A DNA stretch of 64,000 nt, from NCBI GenBank assembly GCA_028724525.1, contig JAQYCV010000005.1, positions 1-64,000 of the forward strand. Direction: 5' to 3'. Source of the stretch: Clostridiales bacterium (GTDB taxonomy: Bacteria > Bacillota > Clostridia > Saccharofermentanales > DTU023). Below, one piece after another: positions 1 through 8,515 of this stretch. The position numbers and the translations under genes were made by a program. Under the pieces are notes generated by a model that saw only the letters and a list, made by a program, of their open reading frames with translations, did no database searches and was not told the origin of the DNA. Numbering within the stretch: position 1 is the first letter of the stretch; every line of letters starts with the position of its first letter.

Positions 1-759
1 ATCCTGTCCGGGACCCTCAGCATGACCGAGGGGAGCCTGATCTTCGATGGTCAGCCGGTAGACAAGAATTGGACCCAGTATAAAAAGCATCTGGGTTTTA
101 TGCCGCAACAGCAAAATCTTTACCCCGATATGACACCGGCAAGCTTCTTGCAATACATGGCTGTTCTTAAGGCAATCCCTGCCAAGAGGATAAAAGCAGA
201 GCTAGACCGTGTTCTCCAGCTAACCCAACTAGAAGGCAAGCGGCACAACAAAATTCAAAGCCTGAGTGGGGGCATGAAACAGCGTCTTTTAATTAGTCAG
301 GCCCTCCTGGGAGATCCTGAGTTACTTATTCTTGACGAGCCGACGGCCGGGCTGGATCCCTCCCAACGGGTGGTTATCCGCAATCTCTTGTCAGACCTGT
401 CCCGCGAAAAGATCGTCCTAATTTCCACGCATGTGGTTTCAGACATTGAGCTGATCTCCCGAGAAATCCTCTTGATGAAAAAGGGGCGTTGTATCGTGCG
501 GGGCAGGCTTCCGGAGATTTTGCAAAAATATGCGGATATCTCTTGGGAAATTATCACAGATGAGGCCGGCAGTCAGGAGGCGGAAGACAGTTATGCGGTG
601 AGCCGGGTACAAATTCTGGCAGATGCTGGTATCCGCCTGCGCATTGTAGGTAGCTTTGATAACCCACCCCAGTTGCAGGGGCAAAACTTTGAACCCGTTG
701 AACCGACCCTGGAAGATGTCTATCTTTATCTTTTCCAGGAGGATGTGCGGCATGCTTAG
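1..759 (+). CDS. ABC transporter ATP-binding protein, 5'-truncated by the window edge
   Basis: The reading frame is open to base 1, so the gene begins upstream and the Walker A region is missing; about 252 codons are visible. The ABC signature is LSGGMKQR and the Walker B/D-loop region reads LLILDEPTAGLDP, which places it in the ABC-2 (drug/bacteriocin/Na+ export) ATPase group. The domain after about residue 170 is the short C-terminal tail usual for these proteins. The stop codon lies inside the start of the next gene (ATG at 752, TAG at 757-759), so the two are translationally coupled and the product almost certainly powers the permease encoded next. The substrate is unknown. Confidence 0.9.
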   Translation: MLSGTLSMTEGSLIFDGQPVDKNWTQYKKHLGFMPQQQNLYPDMTPASFLQYMAVLKAIPAKRIKAELDRVLQLTQLEGKRHNKIQSLSGGMKQRLLISQALLGDPELLILDEPTAGLDPSQRVVIRNLLSDLSREKIVLISTHVVSDIELISREILLMKKGRCIVRGRLPEILQKYADISWEIITDEAGSQEAEDSYAVSRVQILADAGIRLRIVGSFDNPPQLQGQNFEPVEPTLEDVYLYLFQEDVRHA

Positions 760-3142
760 ACTTCTGGCCGAGGAAGGGAAAAAACTTTGGACCCAGCGGA
801 CCTGGCGCCGAACCCTAGTGTTGTTCGCCCTGCTCTCGCTAGGAAGTTTATTTTATCTCGTCCAGAAGAACACCCAACCGCTAGAAAGGACCCTGTTCGC
901 CAGCCTCCAAAAGTTACAAAAGCTGGTCGAGGAGGATAACCAGCCTGCTTCTGCCGCGTATGCCTACTGGCAGGCAGACCTGGAAGCCGAAAAGGCCAGC
1001 CTAGCCCTTGCTCAGACCGCCCTTGACAAGCAAGGGGGTATCATCCCTGGGGACCTTACGCCTGAGGAAGAAAGTGCTTACCAAGCCTACCTGGCCACGT
1101 TTGCTGCCATAACTGACCAGCCCTATCTCTTCAGCCGCTATGTTGTCCAACCCCTGGTCCAGCAATGCAGCTACCTAGCCCATGCAGAGGATAATTACCA
1201 GGCTATTCCCCAGAAGCTAGAGGCCCGTCTGCGTCATCCACTTTTTAGCCAAGACAGTTACGCCAGGCGCAGCTTGGAGCGCCAAAAGCAGGTCTACCAG
1301 CAAAGCGCCCAGCAGCGCTTAAACTTGTCCCTGGCCCCAGAAAAGATTTTTGATGTCTTGCAAGATTCCTTTCTGCTAGATGGCTTGCTTTGCCTATTTT
1401 TCTTTGCCGCCAGCCGCATGATCTTCTCCCGGGAGAGGGAAATCCAAAGCGGTCGTTTGATTGCGGCCACCCCGCGAGGGCTCCCGGCCAGCGCTAGGGC
1501 CAAGCATCTCCTCTATTTTCTTGTTTCTTTGGGGGCAATTTGCCTGGTTTGGGGTTTAAGCCTGCTGTTTTTGACCAAGACGATTCCCCAGGGCGACTTG
1601 GTCAGGTCCTTACAAGCTGTAGAACGCTATGACCACAGTCCCTATGTCTTGTCTGTCCGACAATACCTGTGCTGCTTTTTTCTGCAAAAGCTCCTGGTTG
1701 GCCTGTCTTTGGCCGCGGTTTTGGCCTTCCTGACTAATGTTACCCGGCAGCTGAAAAGTGCCATGCTGGCCTTTTTAGGGGTCTGGGCAGCTGGCGCGGC
1801 CCTTTACCTGGGGATAGATGCCAACTCTACAGCCAATCTGTTTAAGTTTTTTTCGGTCTGGGGGCTTCTGGATGCCGAATCCCTGCTGGGCACGGCCACG
1901 CATATTGCGTTTTTTGGCATGCCGGTCAGCAGGCTTTGGCTGAGCCTGGGCTTTGTGAGTCTACTTTTCCTGCTTGCCTATGCCAGTAGCCACGCCTTTT
2001 ATCGGAAGCGGGCCTTGGAAGAACGCAGGGAGGCCCGGGGTGGTATGGTGCAAGGCCTGCCCCTGCGCCATCTGTTCGGCAGCGAAGCTTGGCGGGTATT
2101 TTTGCAGTATCGCGGCCTCATCCTAGTCTTATTGGCGGGCGGGGTCATCTGCCTGCAGGCAGGGCCCTCGCCGGAAGAGGCCTTTTCTAGTGACCGTCTT
2201 TATTATCTCTATCACCTCCGACCTGTGGAAGGAAAACTCAGTGATGCCAGCAGGCATCAGCTGGCAGAATGGGAGGAATACTACCAAAGCCTGCCTGCAA
2301 AAGCCCAGAAAATACAAGATCAATTTGCGGATGGGGCATTAACAGTCGGTCAGCGGGATGCATCCCTGCACCAGCTGGATCTGGACCAGGCTCGTGAGCC
2401 CTTCTTTTATGAAGTTCAGGCCCAAATTACGGCAAGCGAACAAGCAGGTTCAGGCAAATGGCCTCTCTACGTGGTGGATAAAAAAGTTTCGGAATTTATT
2501 TTCTATGATACCCAGCGCCAAGCCCTCATGGGGCTGGCCTCGAGTGTGGTCTTGATCCTTTTGGCTAGCCAAACGCTAGGTTCCGACAAGCAGTTGGGCA
2601 TGTTGCGCCTCCTACAATCTACGCCCCGTGGCCACAAGAGCCTACTTGGGACTAAATTCCGCTGGGCCTGGCTTGGGGCTTTGGGTCTCACCCTTCTTAC
2701 AGCAGCTGCTGAATTGTCCAAGGCAGGGGCAGACAAAATCCGCCTGCCTTGGGAGGCTTCCCTGTATTCCCTTGCGGGTATGAGCCGGTTTCAATCAGAA
2801 GTTCCCATTTGGCTCTTTCTGCTCATGCTTGTGGCTTATCGTGTGCTCAACTTGAGTTTGCAGGCCCACCTGGTTATTTGTTTAGCGGTGGCCTTGCATT
2901 CCCAATGGGCGGTTTTGCTCCTGTCGTCAGGCATGCTTATTTTCCCTCAGCTTGTTCAGCTTTTGAGTCAAGCAAGCCTGCCAGCGTATTGGCCTTTAAG
3001 CAATGCCTTCTCGCTGGCTCAAATCTTGCCTAGCAGGACCTTTGCTACTTTAGTTATTTATGACTTCCTAGTTCTTTTGGGAATCTTACTCAGCTACCAG
3101 CTTGCCAAGCGTTGGTATTTAATAGGCAATCCTAATCTGTAA
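752..3142 (+). CDS. Large ABC-2 type permease with internal duplication
   Basis: The start is taken at ATG 752 because AGGAGG lies at 738-743 and overlap with the upstream ATPase gene gives coupling; an upstream in-frame ATG at 656 has no such site. The 796-residue product has two similar halves. Each has one N-terminal membrane helix, a long charged extracytoplasmic segment, then a block of about five helices. The cytoplasmic motif TPRG occurs in both halves (residues 240-243 and 624-627), preceded by RLIAA and RLLQS respectively. This suggests a fused permease pair working with a homodimer of the upstream ATPase. The product family (lantibiotic-immunity-like or other export) cannot be fixed from sequence. 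Its 3' end overlaps the convergent sortase gene by 11 bases. Confidence 0.85.
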   Translation: MLRLLAEEGKKLWTQRTWRRTLVLFALLSLGSLFYLVQKNTQPLERTLFASLQKLQKLVEEDNQPASAAYAYWQADLEAEKASLALAQTALDKQGGIIPGDLTPEEESAYQAYLATFAAITDQPYLFSRYVVQPLVQQCSYLAHAEDNYQAIPQKLEARLRHPLFSQDSYARRSLERQKQVYQQSAQQRLNLSLAPEKIFDVLQDSFLLDGLLCLFFFAASRMIFSREREIQSGRLIAATPRGLPASARAKHLLYFLVSLGAICLVWGLSLLFLTKTIPQGDLVRSLQAVERYDHSPYVLSVRQYLCCFFLQKLLVGLSLAAVLAFLTNVTRQLKSAMLAFLGVWAAGAALYLGIDANSTANLFKFFSVWGLLDAESLLGTATHIAFFGMPVSRLWLSLGFVSLLFLLAYASSHAFYRKRALEERREARGGMVQGLPLRHLFGSEAWRVFLQYRGLILVLLAGGVICLQAGPSPEEAFSSDRLYYLYHLRPVEGKLSDASRHQLAEWEEYYQSLPAKAQKIQDQFADGALTVGQRDASLHQLDLDQAREPFFYEVQAQITASEQAGSGKWPLYVVDKKVSEFIFYDTQRQALMGLASSVVLILLASQTLGSDKQLGMLRLLQSTPRGHKSLLGTKFRWAWLGALGLTLLTAAAELSKAGADKIRLPWEASLYSLAGMSRFQSEVPIWLFLLMLVAYRVLNLSLQAHLVICLAVALHSQWAVLLLSSGMLIFPQLVQLLSQASLPAYWPLSNAFSLAQILPSRTFATLVIYDFLVLLGILLSYQLAKRWYLIGNPNL

Positions 3143-3893
3143 GAAGCTTTGCCGGATCGTAATCTGTGACTTCCTCGAGGCCGGCAATGACAAACCAGCG
3201 GGAGTTGGCCTGACCGCGATAGCAGGTCATGATGGTGATAATGGCCTCTTCATCTTCATAGAGATTCAGGCGGTCTTCGTCTAGCATGTGGATGGCATCG
3301 GTATCTTTTTGTACTGTTTCTAAAACTTTATAGATATAGAGCTTATCCTTGTCGGTAACATAAATTTTTGCCCCGATCTCGGCATCCATCAAATTGTGGA
3401 GGAGGGTGCCCTTGCCCTGGACATGGTGGCCCGTCAAGATATAATTGCCCTTCCCCATGGGTCTATCCGGGAGGAGCTGGCCTACGCCGGCCAGGAGATT
3501 GGTATTTTCCGCATCGTTAAAAATAGCCAGATCAATATCTAGGGAGGGAATGATCAATTCACCTGCGATATCTTCTGTTTTCCATTTGCCCAGGAGGGGC
3601 CAAAAGTCAAAAAAACCTACTTCCTTGATGTCGGCAAAGGGGACATCCTGGCCAGTCTTTTGGGCGGCCTGCATTTGTTCTGCGCTGAGGCTGGTGAGGT
3701 CAATATTAGAATTCCGGGCCAAGAGCCAGGAGTTGAAGTAGGGGAGGAGGATGCCCAAGATCCCTAAAATAATGAGGATGGTCCCCAAAATCGTAGTGAT
3801 TTTGATCTTCTTGGCGTTTTTGGCCTTTTCTTCAGCCGACATCTCGCTGGGCTTTTTCCCCTCTAAAGATGGCTTCTCTTGATCAGATATCAT
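3132..3893 (-). CDS. Class A-type sortase
   Basis: A 253-residue membrane-anchored transpeptidase that would attach surface proteins to peptidoglycan. The N-terminus is cytoplasmic and lysine-rich (residues 1-32), followed by one membrane helix (about 33-57). The catalytic set is visible: His156 in TGHH, Cys224 in IMTC, and Arg232 in SRWFVIAG, at normal spacing for sortases. No protein with a C-terminal LPXTG-type sorting signal, membrane helix and basic tail is encoded in this window, so its substrates lie elsewhere. It is convergent with the ABC-2 permease gene and divergent from the TetR gene. Assignment to class A rather than D/E is by general resemblance only. Confidence 0.9.
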   Translation of the reverse strand: MISDQEKPSLEGKKPSEMSAEEKAKNAKKIKITTILGTILIILGILGILLPYFNSWLLARNSNIDLTSLSAEQMQAAQKTGQDVPFADIKEVGFFDFWPLLGKWKTEDIAGELIIPSLDIDLAIFNDAENTNLLAGVGQLLPDRPMGKGNYILTGHHVQGKGTLLHNLMDAEIGAKIYVTDKDKLYIYKVLETVQKDTDAIHMLDEDRLNLYEDEEAIITIMTCYRGQANSRWFVIAGLEEVTDYDPAKLLTD

Positions 3894-4040
3894 AAAGTTC
3901 TCATTTTCTATTTCAGATTTATCGCTTATCAGTGGCCCATTATAACATGGATGACCTAAGCTAGTCTGGTGTCCCTTTCTGCTTCAAGGAGCTAGGAATC
4001 ATGAAAAAGGATAAATTGCTTGACTTCTACAAAAGCAGGA

Positions 4041-4056
4041 GTTACCATAAGCTAAC
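4041..4056. promoter_or_regulatory. Candidate TetR operator upstream of the regulator gene
   Basis: The 16-bp imperfect dyad GTTACC-ATAA-GCTAAC lies 32 bp before the TetR start. It overlaps a possible promoter (TTGACT at 4020-4025, 17-bp spacer, TACCAT at 4043-4048). A second site of the same layout, GTTAGC-CTTT-GCTAAC, occurs at 4702-4717. The shared half-sites and the identical 4-bp spacer support binding by one regulator. Binding by the adjacent TetR protein is inferred. Confidence 0.6.
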
Positions 4057-4088
4057 TTTATAGACGGGAGCGTCGGTAAGACCAAGTC

Positions 4089-4682
4089 GTGCGTGTTGTA
4101 AAAACGAAATCTGAGCGCAAAAAAGAAATCTTAAATGCGGCAAAAGCTTGCTTTTTGGAGAAAGGTTTTGCTAAGACCACGATGGAAGACATCATTAGTG
4201 CGACCTCTCTGTCCAAGGGTGGCTTCTACCACTATTACACTAATACAACAGATATCCTTCATGATTTAATGCTTGAGGGAATCACTTATCGCATTAATAT
4301 CATTCATTCAATGAATCTAGACAATAAAGAATGGGACGATGATACAGTCATCAATATTCTGGTCGATAAAATATTAGACGAGAGTGATTTGATGAGCCTT
4401 TATGTTATCTATCTGCAAGCTACCCAAAGAAATCAAGAGCTCCGAGATCTCTTTTCTGATCTCAAAAGAGAGAATCAAGAAATGTTTGCAGAACATTTCG
4501 GCGCCCAAAGTCAGAAGATGGCGCCTTTCTATTCTGACCTTATTTTGAATTTGATGAATACCGTCATGCTTGGGTCCGAAGTTTTGGGCGCTCGTGAGAG
4601 CTTTCGGAAAAATCGGTCCCTTTTTGTCTCTATCATGAAAACAGCATTAGAGTATGCCCAGGAGGGAAAAATCGTGAGTTAA
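4089..4682 (+). CDS. TetR/AcrR family transcriptional regulator
   Basis: A 197-residue regulator with the N-terminal TetR helix-turn-helix (about residues 8-55), including the typical FLEKGFAKTTMEDI and SKGGFYHYY segments. The rest is the variable ligand-binding and dimerisation domain. The start is a GTG at 4089; no better ATG lies upstream and the family's N-terminus fits. It sits just before a two-gene ABC exporter and is flanked by two matching dyads (4041-4056, 4702-4717), so it probably represses both itself and the exporter until a toxic ligand binds. The ligand cannot be predicted. Confidence 0.92.
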   Translation: MRVVKTKSERKKEILNAAKACFLEKGFAKTTMEDIISATSLSKGGFYHYYTNTTDILHDLMLEGITYRINIIHSMNLDNKEWDDDTVINILVDKILDESDLMSLYVIYLQATQRNQELRDLFSDLKRENQEMFAEHFGAQSQKMAPFYSDLILNLMNTVMLGSEVLGARESFRKNRSLFVSIMKTALEYAQEGKIVS

Positions 4683-4701
4683 ATATTTTTTTGCTCTTTA
4701 A

Positions 4702-4717
4702 GTTAGCCTTTGCTAAC
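4702..4717. promoter_or_regulatory. Candidate TetR operator upstream of the ABC exporter
   Basis: A perfect inverted repeat, GTTAGC-CTTT-GCTAAC, in the 88-bp gap between the TetR gene and the first exporter gene. It has the same half-sites and spacing as the dyad at 4041-4056 in front of the TetR gene. As a hairpin it lacks a T-tract and is short, so an operator is more likely than a terminator. Confidence 0.6.
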
Positions 4718-4770
4718 ACATGCATTCTCATTTGAAATTTATCGATTGTGATTTTTAGATAGGAGTTTTT

Positions 4771-6513
4771 ATGGGTGTTTACAAAAAAATTAAAGCTTAT
4801 GTGCCTGATATGGAGGGTTTGCTCCTGCTTGTGCTTCTTCTTGTGATAGGGTCCTCGGCTTTTTTGATTGCTGAGTATCGGAGAATTTACCTCTTTTTGG
4901 AAATAATCTTGCAAGCGCAAGGACTTGAATACTTGACCCTACTCATTGCCATGCTTGCTCTTTGCGCCCTGGCATACACGATCACCAGCTTTTTGGCTAC
5001 CTTGGTCAGCCATTTTATTGCTTTCCGCTTAGAGGCCAATCTTAAAAAGGCTGGCATGGATGCTCTTTTGGAAGCGCCTTTTTCTTTCTTTGATAAGTAT
5101 CCTTCTGGAAAAATCCGCAAAATGCTTGACGACAACACTGCGCTGACGCATACAAGTGTGGCCCACCTACTTCCGGATTTGGCGGGAGTATTGTTTATAC
5201 CGCTCTTTGGCCTGATCTTAGCTGCGCGTGTTGATTGGCGACTTTGCATCTTTATGCTGGTGACGATTATCGTGGGTGCACTCATTGGTAAGGAAATGAT
5301 GGGAGAAAGCAGCTTCATGGCTGAATATATGCAAGCTCAGGAGGAAATGGGGGCCCATGCTGTTGAGTATGTTCGCAACATGGGTGTGGTCAAAATTTTT
5401 GACGCGAACGTCAAGTCCTTGAAAAATTTTTATGACAGCATTTCCAACTATTCGGACAAGGTCTTGCGTTATAGCCTTTCATGCCGAGTTCCCTATGTTT
5501 CTTTTCAAACCTTTTTTAATTCGATCTTTCTCTTGTTGATACCTCTGGGTTTCTATTTTATCGCCAAGGGTGAGGATCCAATCCTCTATTTGTCAAAGGC
5601 CGTATTTTACGTGCTTTTCTGTGGCATCATCTTCATGGCCTTCATGAAAGTCATGTATTTCGGCATGCATAGCTATTTAGCATCCTCATCCATCGAGAAG
5701 ATCGAATCACTCATTCAGGAGATGCAAGCTGACAAAATGCAACACGGAGATCTTGTGTGTGGAGAAAATGTTGACATTGATTTTGATTACGTCTCTTTTT
5801 CCTATGGCAACCATCAGGTCTTTGATGATCTTTCCCTGCACTTGGAAGGGACAAAAACCTATGCCCTGGTAGGCTCATCCGGGGGTGGTAAGTCCACCCT
5901 AGCCAAACTGATTGCCGGGTTTTACCTACCCCAAGAAGGAGAAATTCGCATTGGTGGCCGCGCTTTAGCAGATTACTCTGAACACGCTTTGACCAATATG
6001 ATAGCCATGGTCTTCCAGAATGCCCAGCTCTTCAAGACCTCTATTTATGAAAATGTTCGCATCGGAAACCCCGAGGCCAGTTATGAAGAAGTTATGGAGG
6101 CTTTGCACCTGGCCCGCTGTGAAGATATTTTAGACAAATTTCCTGAGCGTGAAAAAACCGTCATTGGAGCCAAGGGCATTCATTTATCAGGCGGAGAAAG
6201 ACAGCGTATTGCTATTGCTAGAGCGATTTTAAAAAATGCCCCCATCATTGTTTTAGATGAAGCTTCCGCTGCAGCTGACCCAGAAAATGAATATGAAATT
6301 CAGCAAGCCTTCAGCCATTTAATGCAGGGCAAGACCGTCATTATGATTGCCCATAGACTTTCCAGCATTTGGCAGGCCGATGAAATATTGGTGATAGAAG
6401 AGGGAAAAATTCAGGAGCGAGGAAGCCACCAAGCTTTGATGGAAAAGAATGGCCGTTATGCATATTTGCAGGGCCTCTATGCGCAAGCGAATGAATGGAG
6501 GATAGGCGCATGA
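4771..6513 (+). CDS. ABC exporter half-transporter (membrane domain plus ATPase), first of pair
   Basis: A 580-residue type IV (exporter-fold) half-transporter. Residues about 15-320 form six membrane helices; residues about 335-575 are the nucleotide-binding domain, with Walker A VGSSGGGKST, signature LSGGERQR, Walker B IIVLDEASAAADPE with its catalytic Glu, and a switch His in IAHRLS. It overlaps the following half-transporter gene by four bases (ATGA), so the two very likely form a heterodimer with two complete ATPase sites. The preceding TetR gene and paired dyads suggest inducible multidrug or small-molecule export. Resemblance to siderophore-linked IrtAB/YbtPQ transporters is possible but I cannot establish it. 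Confidence 0.9.
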   Translation: MGVYKKIKAYVPDMEGLLLLVLLLVIGSSAFLIAEYRRIYLFLEIILQAQGLEYLTLLIAMLALCALAYTITSFLATLVSHFIAFRLEANLKKAGMDALLEAPFSFFDKYPSGKIRKMLDDNTALTHTSVAHLLPDLAGVLFIPLFGLILAARVDWRLCIFMLVTIIVGALIGKEMMGESSFMAEYMQAQEEMGAHAVEYVRNMGVVKIFDANVKSLKNFYDSISNYSDKVLRYSLSCRVPYVSFQTFFNSIFLLLIPLGFYFIAKGEDPILYLSKAVFYVLFCGIIFMAFMKVMYFGMHSYLASSSIEKIESLIQEMQADKMQHGDLVCGENVDIDFDYVSFSYGNHQVFDDLSLHLEGTKTYALVGSSGGGKSTLAKLIAGFYLPQEGEIRIGGRALADYSEHALTNMIAMVFQNAQLFKTSIYENVRIGNPEASYEEVMEALHLARCEDILDKFPEREKTVIGAKGIHLSGGERQRIAIARAILKNAPIIVLDEASAAADPENEYEIQQAFSHLMQGKTVIMIAHRLSSIWQADEILVIEEGKIQERGSHQALMEKNGRYAYLQGLYAQANEWRIGA

Positions 6514-8228
6514 AAAAACTACAAAAGACTTTTGCTTTGACTGATAAGGGCGCGCGTGGGATGCTCATTGCGTCCGTTGCTTCTTTTTGTGTCAATATCA
6601 TGTATATGCTAGCTATGATGGCGTTTTTCTATTTTGCCCAGGATATCTTGGATGATGGGCATCTCGGCCATTTATCAGTTTATTTGCTTGCATCTGCTGT
6701 TATTGTATTGCTCATGTATTTGGCTCTCGATTGGCAGTATCGGTCAACCTACAACGCGACCTATATGGAGGCTCGAGATTTGCGCCTTTCCATTGCGGAT
6801 ACTCTCAAAGGGCTACCTTTGGGTTATTTTGCCAAACATGACCTCTCTGACTTGGCGCAAACTTTAATGCAGGATGTTCTCGATATGGAACATGCTTTTT
6901 CCCATGCCATTCCACAGGCGATCGGTGCGGGTGTTTTTCTTTGTATGATGATGGCCCTCATCTTGGCCAGTAATGTTTGGATAGGTCTAGCCATGCTAGT
7001 TCCCATTGCCTTGAGCCTGGGCATTATCTTCTTTTCGAAGCGTTATCAAAAGGCATGCGTCCGGCGTTTTTATGATCAAAGCCGTGACAATATTGAGATC
7101 ATCCAGGACGCCATTGAAATGCAGCAGGAAATACATTCTTATAACCTGGTAGAAGAGAAGCGCAGTCAGGTTCATCGTGCCATCCGGACAGCAGAAAAAA
7201 TGCACATGTCTGCTGAATTGGGCCAGGGCATTCCGGTAACTACGGCTTTGTCACTTGTGAAATTAGCCATCACTACTACGATTCTTGCCATCTCCTGGCT
7301 TTTGCTGAGGGGAGAGCTCAGTCCTCTGCTTGGCGTTGGCTATCTGATTGCTGTTAGTAGAATGACCGATTCTGTGGAAGCGGTTGGTCTAAATATCGCT
7401 GAGCTCTTTTATATCGATGTCCGGGTAGACCGGATTAAAGAACTCAAGAATACCTCCATTCAAAAGGGTAAAGCCGTAAGGCTCAATACGTATGATATTG
7501 AAGTTGAGGGACTTCATTTCTCCTATGGAGAAAACTGTGTTTTGCATGATGTCAATTTCACCGCGAAACAAGGAGAAGTGACCGCCCTAGTCGGTCCTTC
7601 TGGCTCCGGCAAGACAACTATGATCCGCCTTTTGTCTCGTCTTTATGATTATGATCAGGGTTCAATTACCATCGGTGGGCAGTTACTGAAAGATATCTCT
7701 CCGGATAGCCTCTACGGTCAGATTTCTATGGTCTTCCAGGATGTGACCCTCTTCAATGGGACGGTGATGGAGAATATCCGCATTGGGCGGAAGGATGCTA
7801 GCGATGAGGAGGTGAGGGAAGCGGCCCGAAAGGCACATTGTGAAGAGTTTATTTTGAACTTGCCTGAGGGCTACCAAAGTTTGATTGGAGAAAACGGTAG
7901 CAAGCTATCTGGGGGAGAGCGCCAGCGTCTATCTATTGCCCGCGCCTTTCTGAAGAATGCGCCCATTCTTCTGCTTGATGAGATATCGGCCTCCTTGGAT
8001 GTCGAAAATGAAAAGGCCATTCAAGAGAGCTTGAACGAACTCGTGAAAAATAAAACAGTAGTGATTATCTCGCATCGGATGAAATCGATCGAAAATGTCC
8101 ACAAAATTGTTGTTTTCGAAGAAGGGCGAATAAACGCTGTTGGGACTCACAGTGAGCTTATGGCTAGTTCCGACTTGTATCGTCGCCTAGTCCATAAATC
8201 TGCCCTGACGGCAGGTTATGTCTACTAA
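6510..8228 (+). CDS. ABC exporter half-transporter, second of pair
   Basis: A 572-residue partner of the preceding gene. The start is ATG 6510, overlapping the upstream stop (ATGA) and preceded by GGAGG at 6496-6500. The N-terminal half is the membrane domain; the C-terminal half carries Walker A VGPSGSGKTT, signature LSGGERQR, Walker B LLLDEISASLDVE, and a switch His in ISHRM. Both subunits keep their catalytic Glu, so neither site looks degenerate. A strong hairpin terminator follows at 8280-8312. The substrate is unknown. Confidence 0.9.
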   Translation: MKKLQKTFALTDKGARGMLIASVASFCVNIMYMLAMMAFFYFAQDILDDGHLGHLSVYLLASAVIVLLMYLALDWQYRSTYNATYMEARDLRLSIADTLKGLPLGYFAKHDLSDLAQTLMQDVLDMEHAFSHAIPQAIGAGVFLCMMMALILASNVWIGLAMLVPIALSLGIIFFSKRYQKACVRRFYDQSRDNIEIIQDAIEMQQEIHSYNLVEEKRSQVHRAIRTAEKMHMSAELGQGIPVTTALSLVKLAITTTILAISWLLLRGELSPLLGVGYLIAVSRMTDSVEAVGLNIAELFYIDVRVDRIKELKNTSIQKGKAVRLNTYDIEVEGLHFSYGENCVLHDVNFTAKQGEVTALVGPSGSGKTTMIRLLSRLYDYDQGSITIGGQLLKDISPDSLYGQISMVFQDVTLFNGTVMENIRIGRKDASDEEVREAARKAHCEEFILNLPEGYQSLIGENGSKLSGGERQRLSIARAFLKNAPILLLDEISASLDVENEKAIQESLNELVKNKTVVIISHRMKSIENVHKIVVFEEGRINAVGTHSELMASSDLYRRLVHKSALTAGYVY

Positions 8229-8279
8229 TTCCTGTCATGATAGCGAGTAGTGCCATGCCCCCGCTACACATAAATGTAA

Positions 8280-8312
8280 AAAGGCATCTTATTTCGAAAA
8301 TAAGATGCCTTT
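8280..8312. terminator. Bidirectional intrinsic terminator
   Basis: A 15-bp perfect stem (arms 8280-8294 and 8298-8312, loop CGA) with A-rich and T-rich flanks. It can end the ABC exporter operon on the plus strand and the tRNA-Ser transcript on the minus strand. Confidence 0.9.
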
Positions 8313-8320
8313 TCTGCGTT

Positions 8321-8410
8321 TGGCGGAGAAAGGGGGATTCGAACCCCCGCCAGGGTTGCCCCTGCTAACGGTTTAGCAAACCGTCCCCTTCACCACTTGG
8401 GTACTTCTCC
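8321..8410 (-). tRNA. tRNA-Ser (GCU anticodon)
   Basis: Read on the minus strand, the gene runs from GGAGAAG at 8410 to an encoded CCA at 8321-8323, 90 nt in total. The acceptor stem pairs GGAGAAG with the TTTCTCC before the discriminator G (one G-U pair). The anticodon stem ACGGT/ACCGT encloses loop TTGCTAA, giving anticodon GCT. The T-loop GTTCGAATC and a long variable arm fit a class II serine tRNA. A promoter and a terminator flank it. Confidence 0.95.
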
Positions 8411-8452
8411 AAGCTATGAAGCTTTTCTTGGCCAGCCAAGGGACCGGCTTAG

Positions 8453-8491
8453 TTCAAAGCTGTTTTGGCAGTATAGCAAAACAGCTTTGAA
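8453..8491. repeat. Perfect 14-bp inverted repeat between the LysR and tRNA-Ser genes
   Basis: Arms TTCAAAGCTGTTTT (8453-8466) and AAAACAGCTTTGAA (8478-8491) are separated by 11 bp. On the minus strand it lies just after the LysR stop codon and could act as its terminator, though no T-tract follows. The 11-bp centre contains the -10 element of the apparent tRNA-Ser promoter, so it could also be a regulatory dyad. Confidence 0.7.
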
Positions 8492-8498
8492 AAAACAA
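8470..8498 (-). promoter_or_regulatory. Probable sigma-A promoter for tRNA-Ser
   Basis: On the minus strand, -35 TTGTTT (8498-8493), a 17-bp spacer and -10 TATACT (8475-8470), preceded by an extended TGC. The tRNA 5' end is about 53 nt downstream of the expected start site. The element is embedded in the inverted repeat at 8453-8491. Confidence 0.6.
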
Positions 8499-8515
8499 GC
8501 TGGAGTCCTGCCAGT

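Noticed and set aside
656-751. Longer N-terminus for the ABC-2 permease from ATG 656
   Set aside because: It lies inside the upstream ATPase gene, lacks a ribosome-binding site, and the extra residues are not membrane-protein-like; ATG 752 has AGGAGG.
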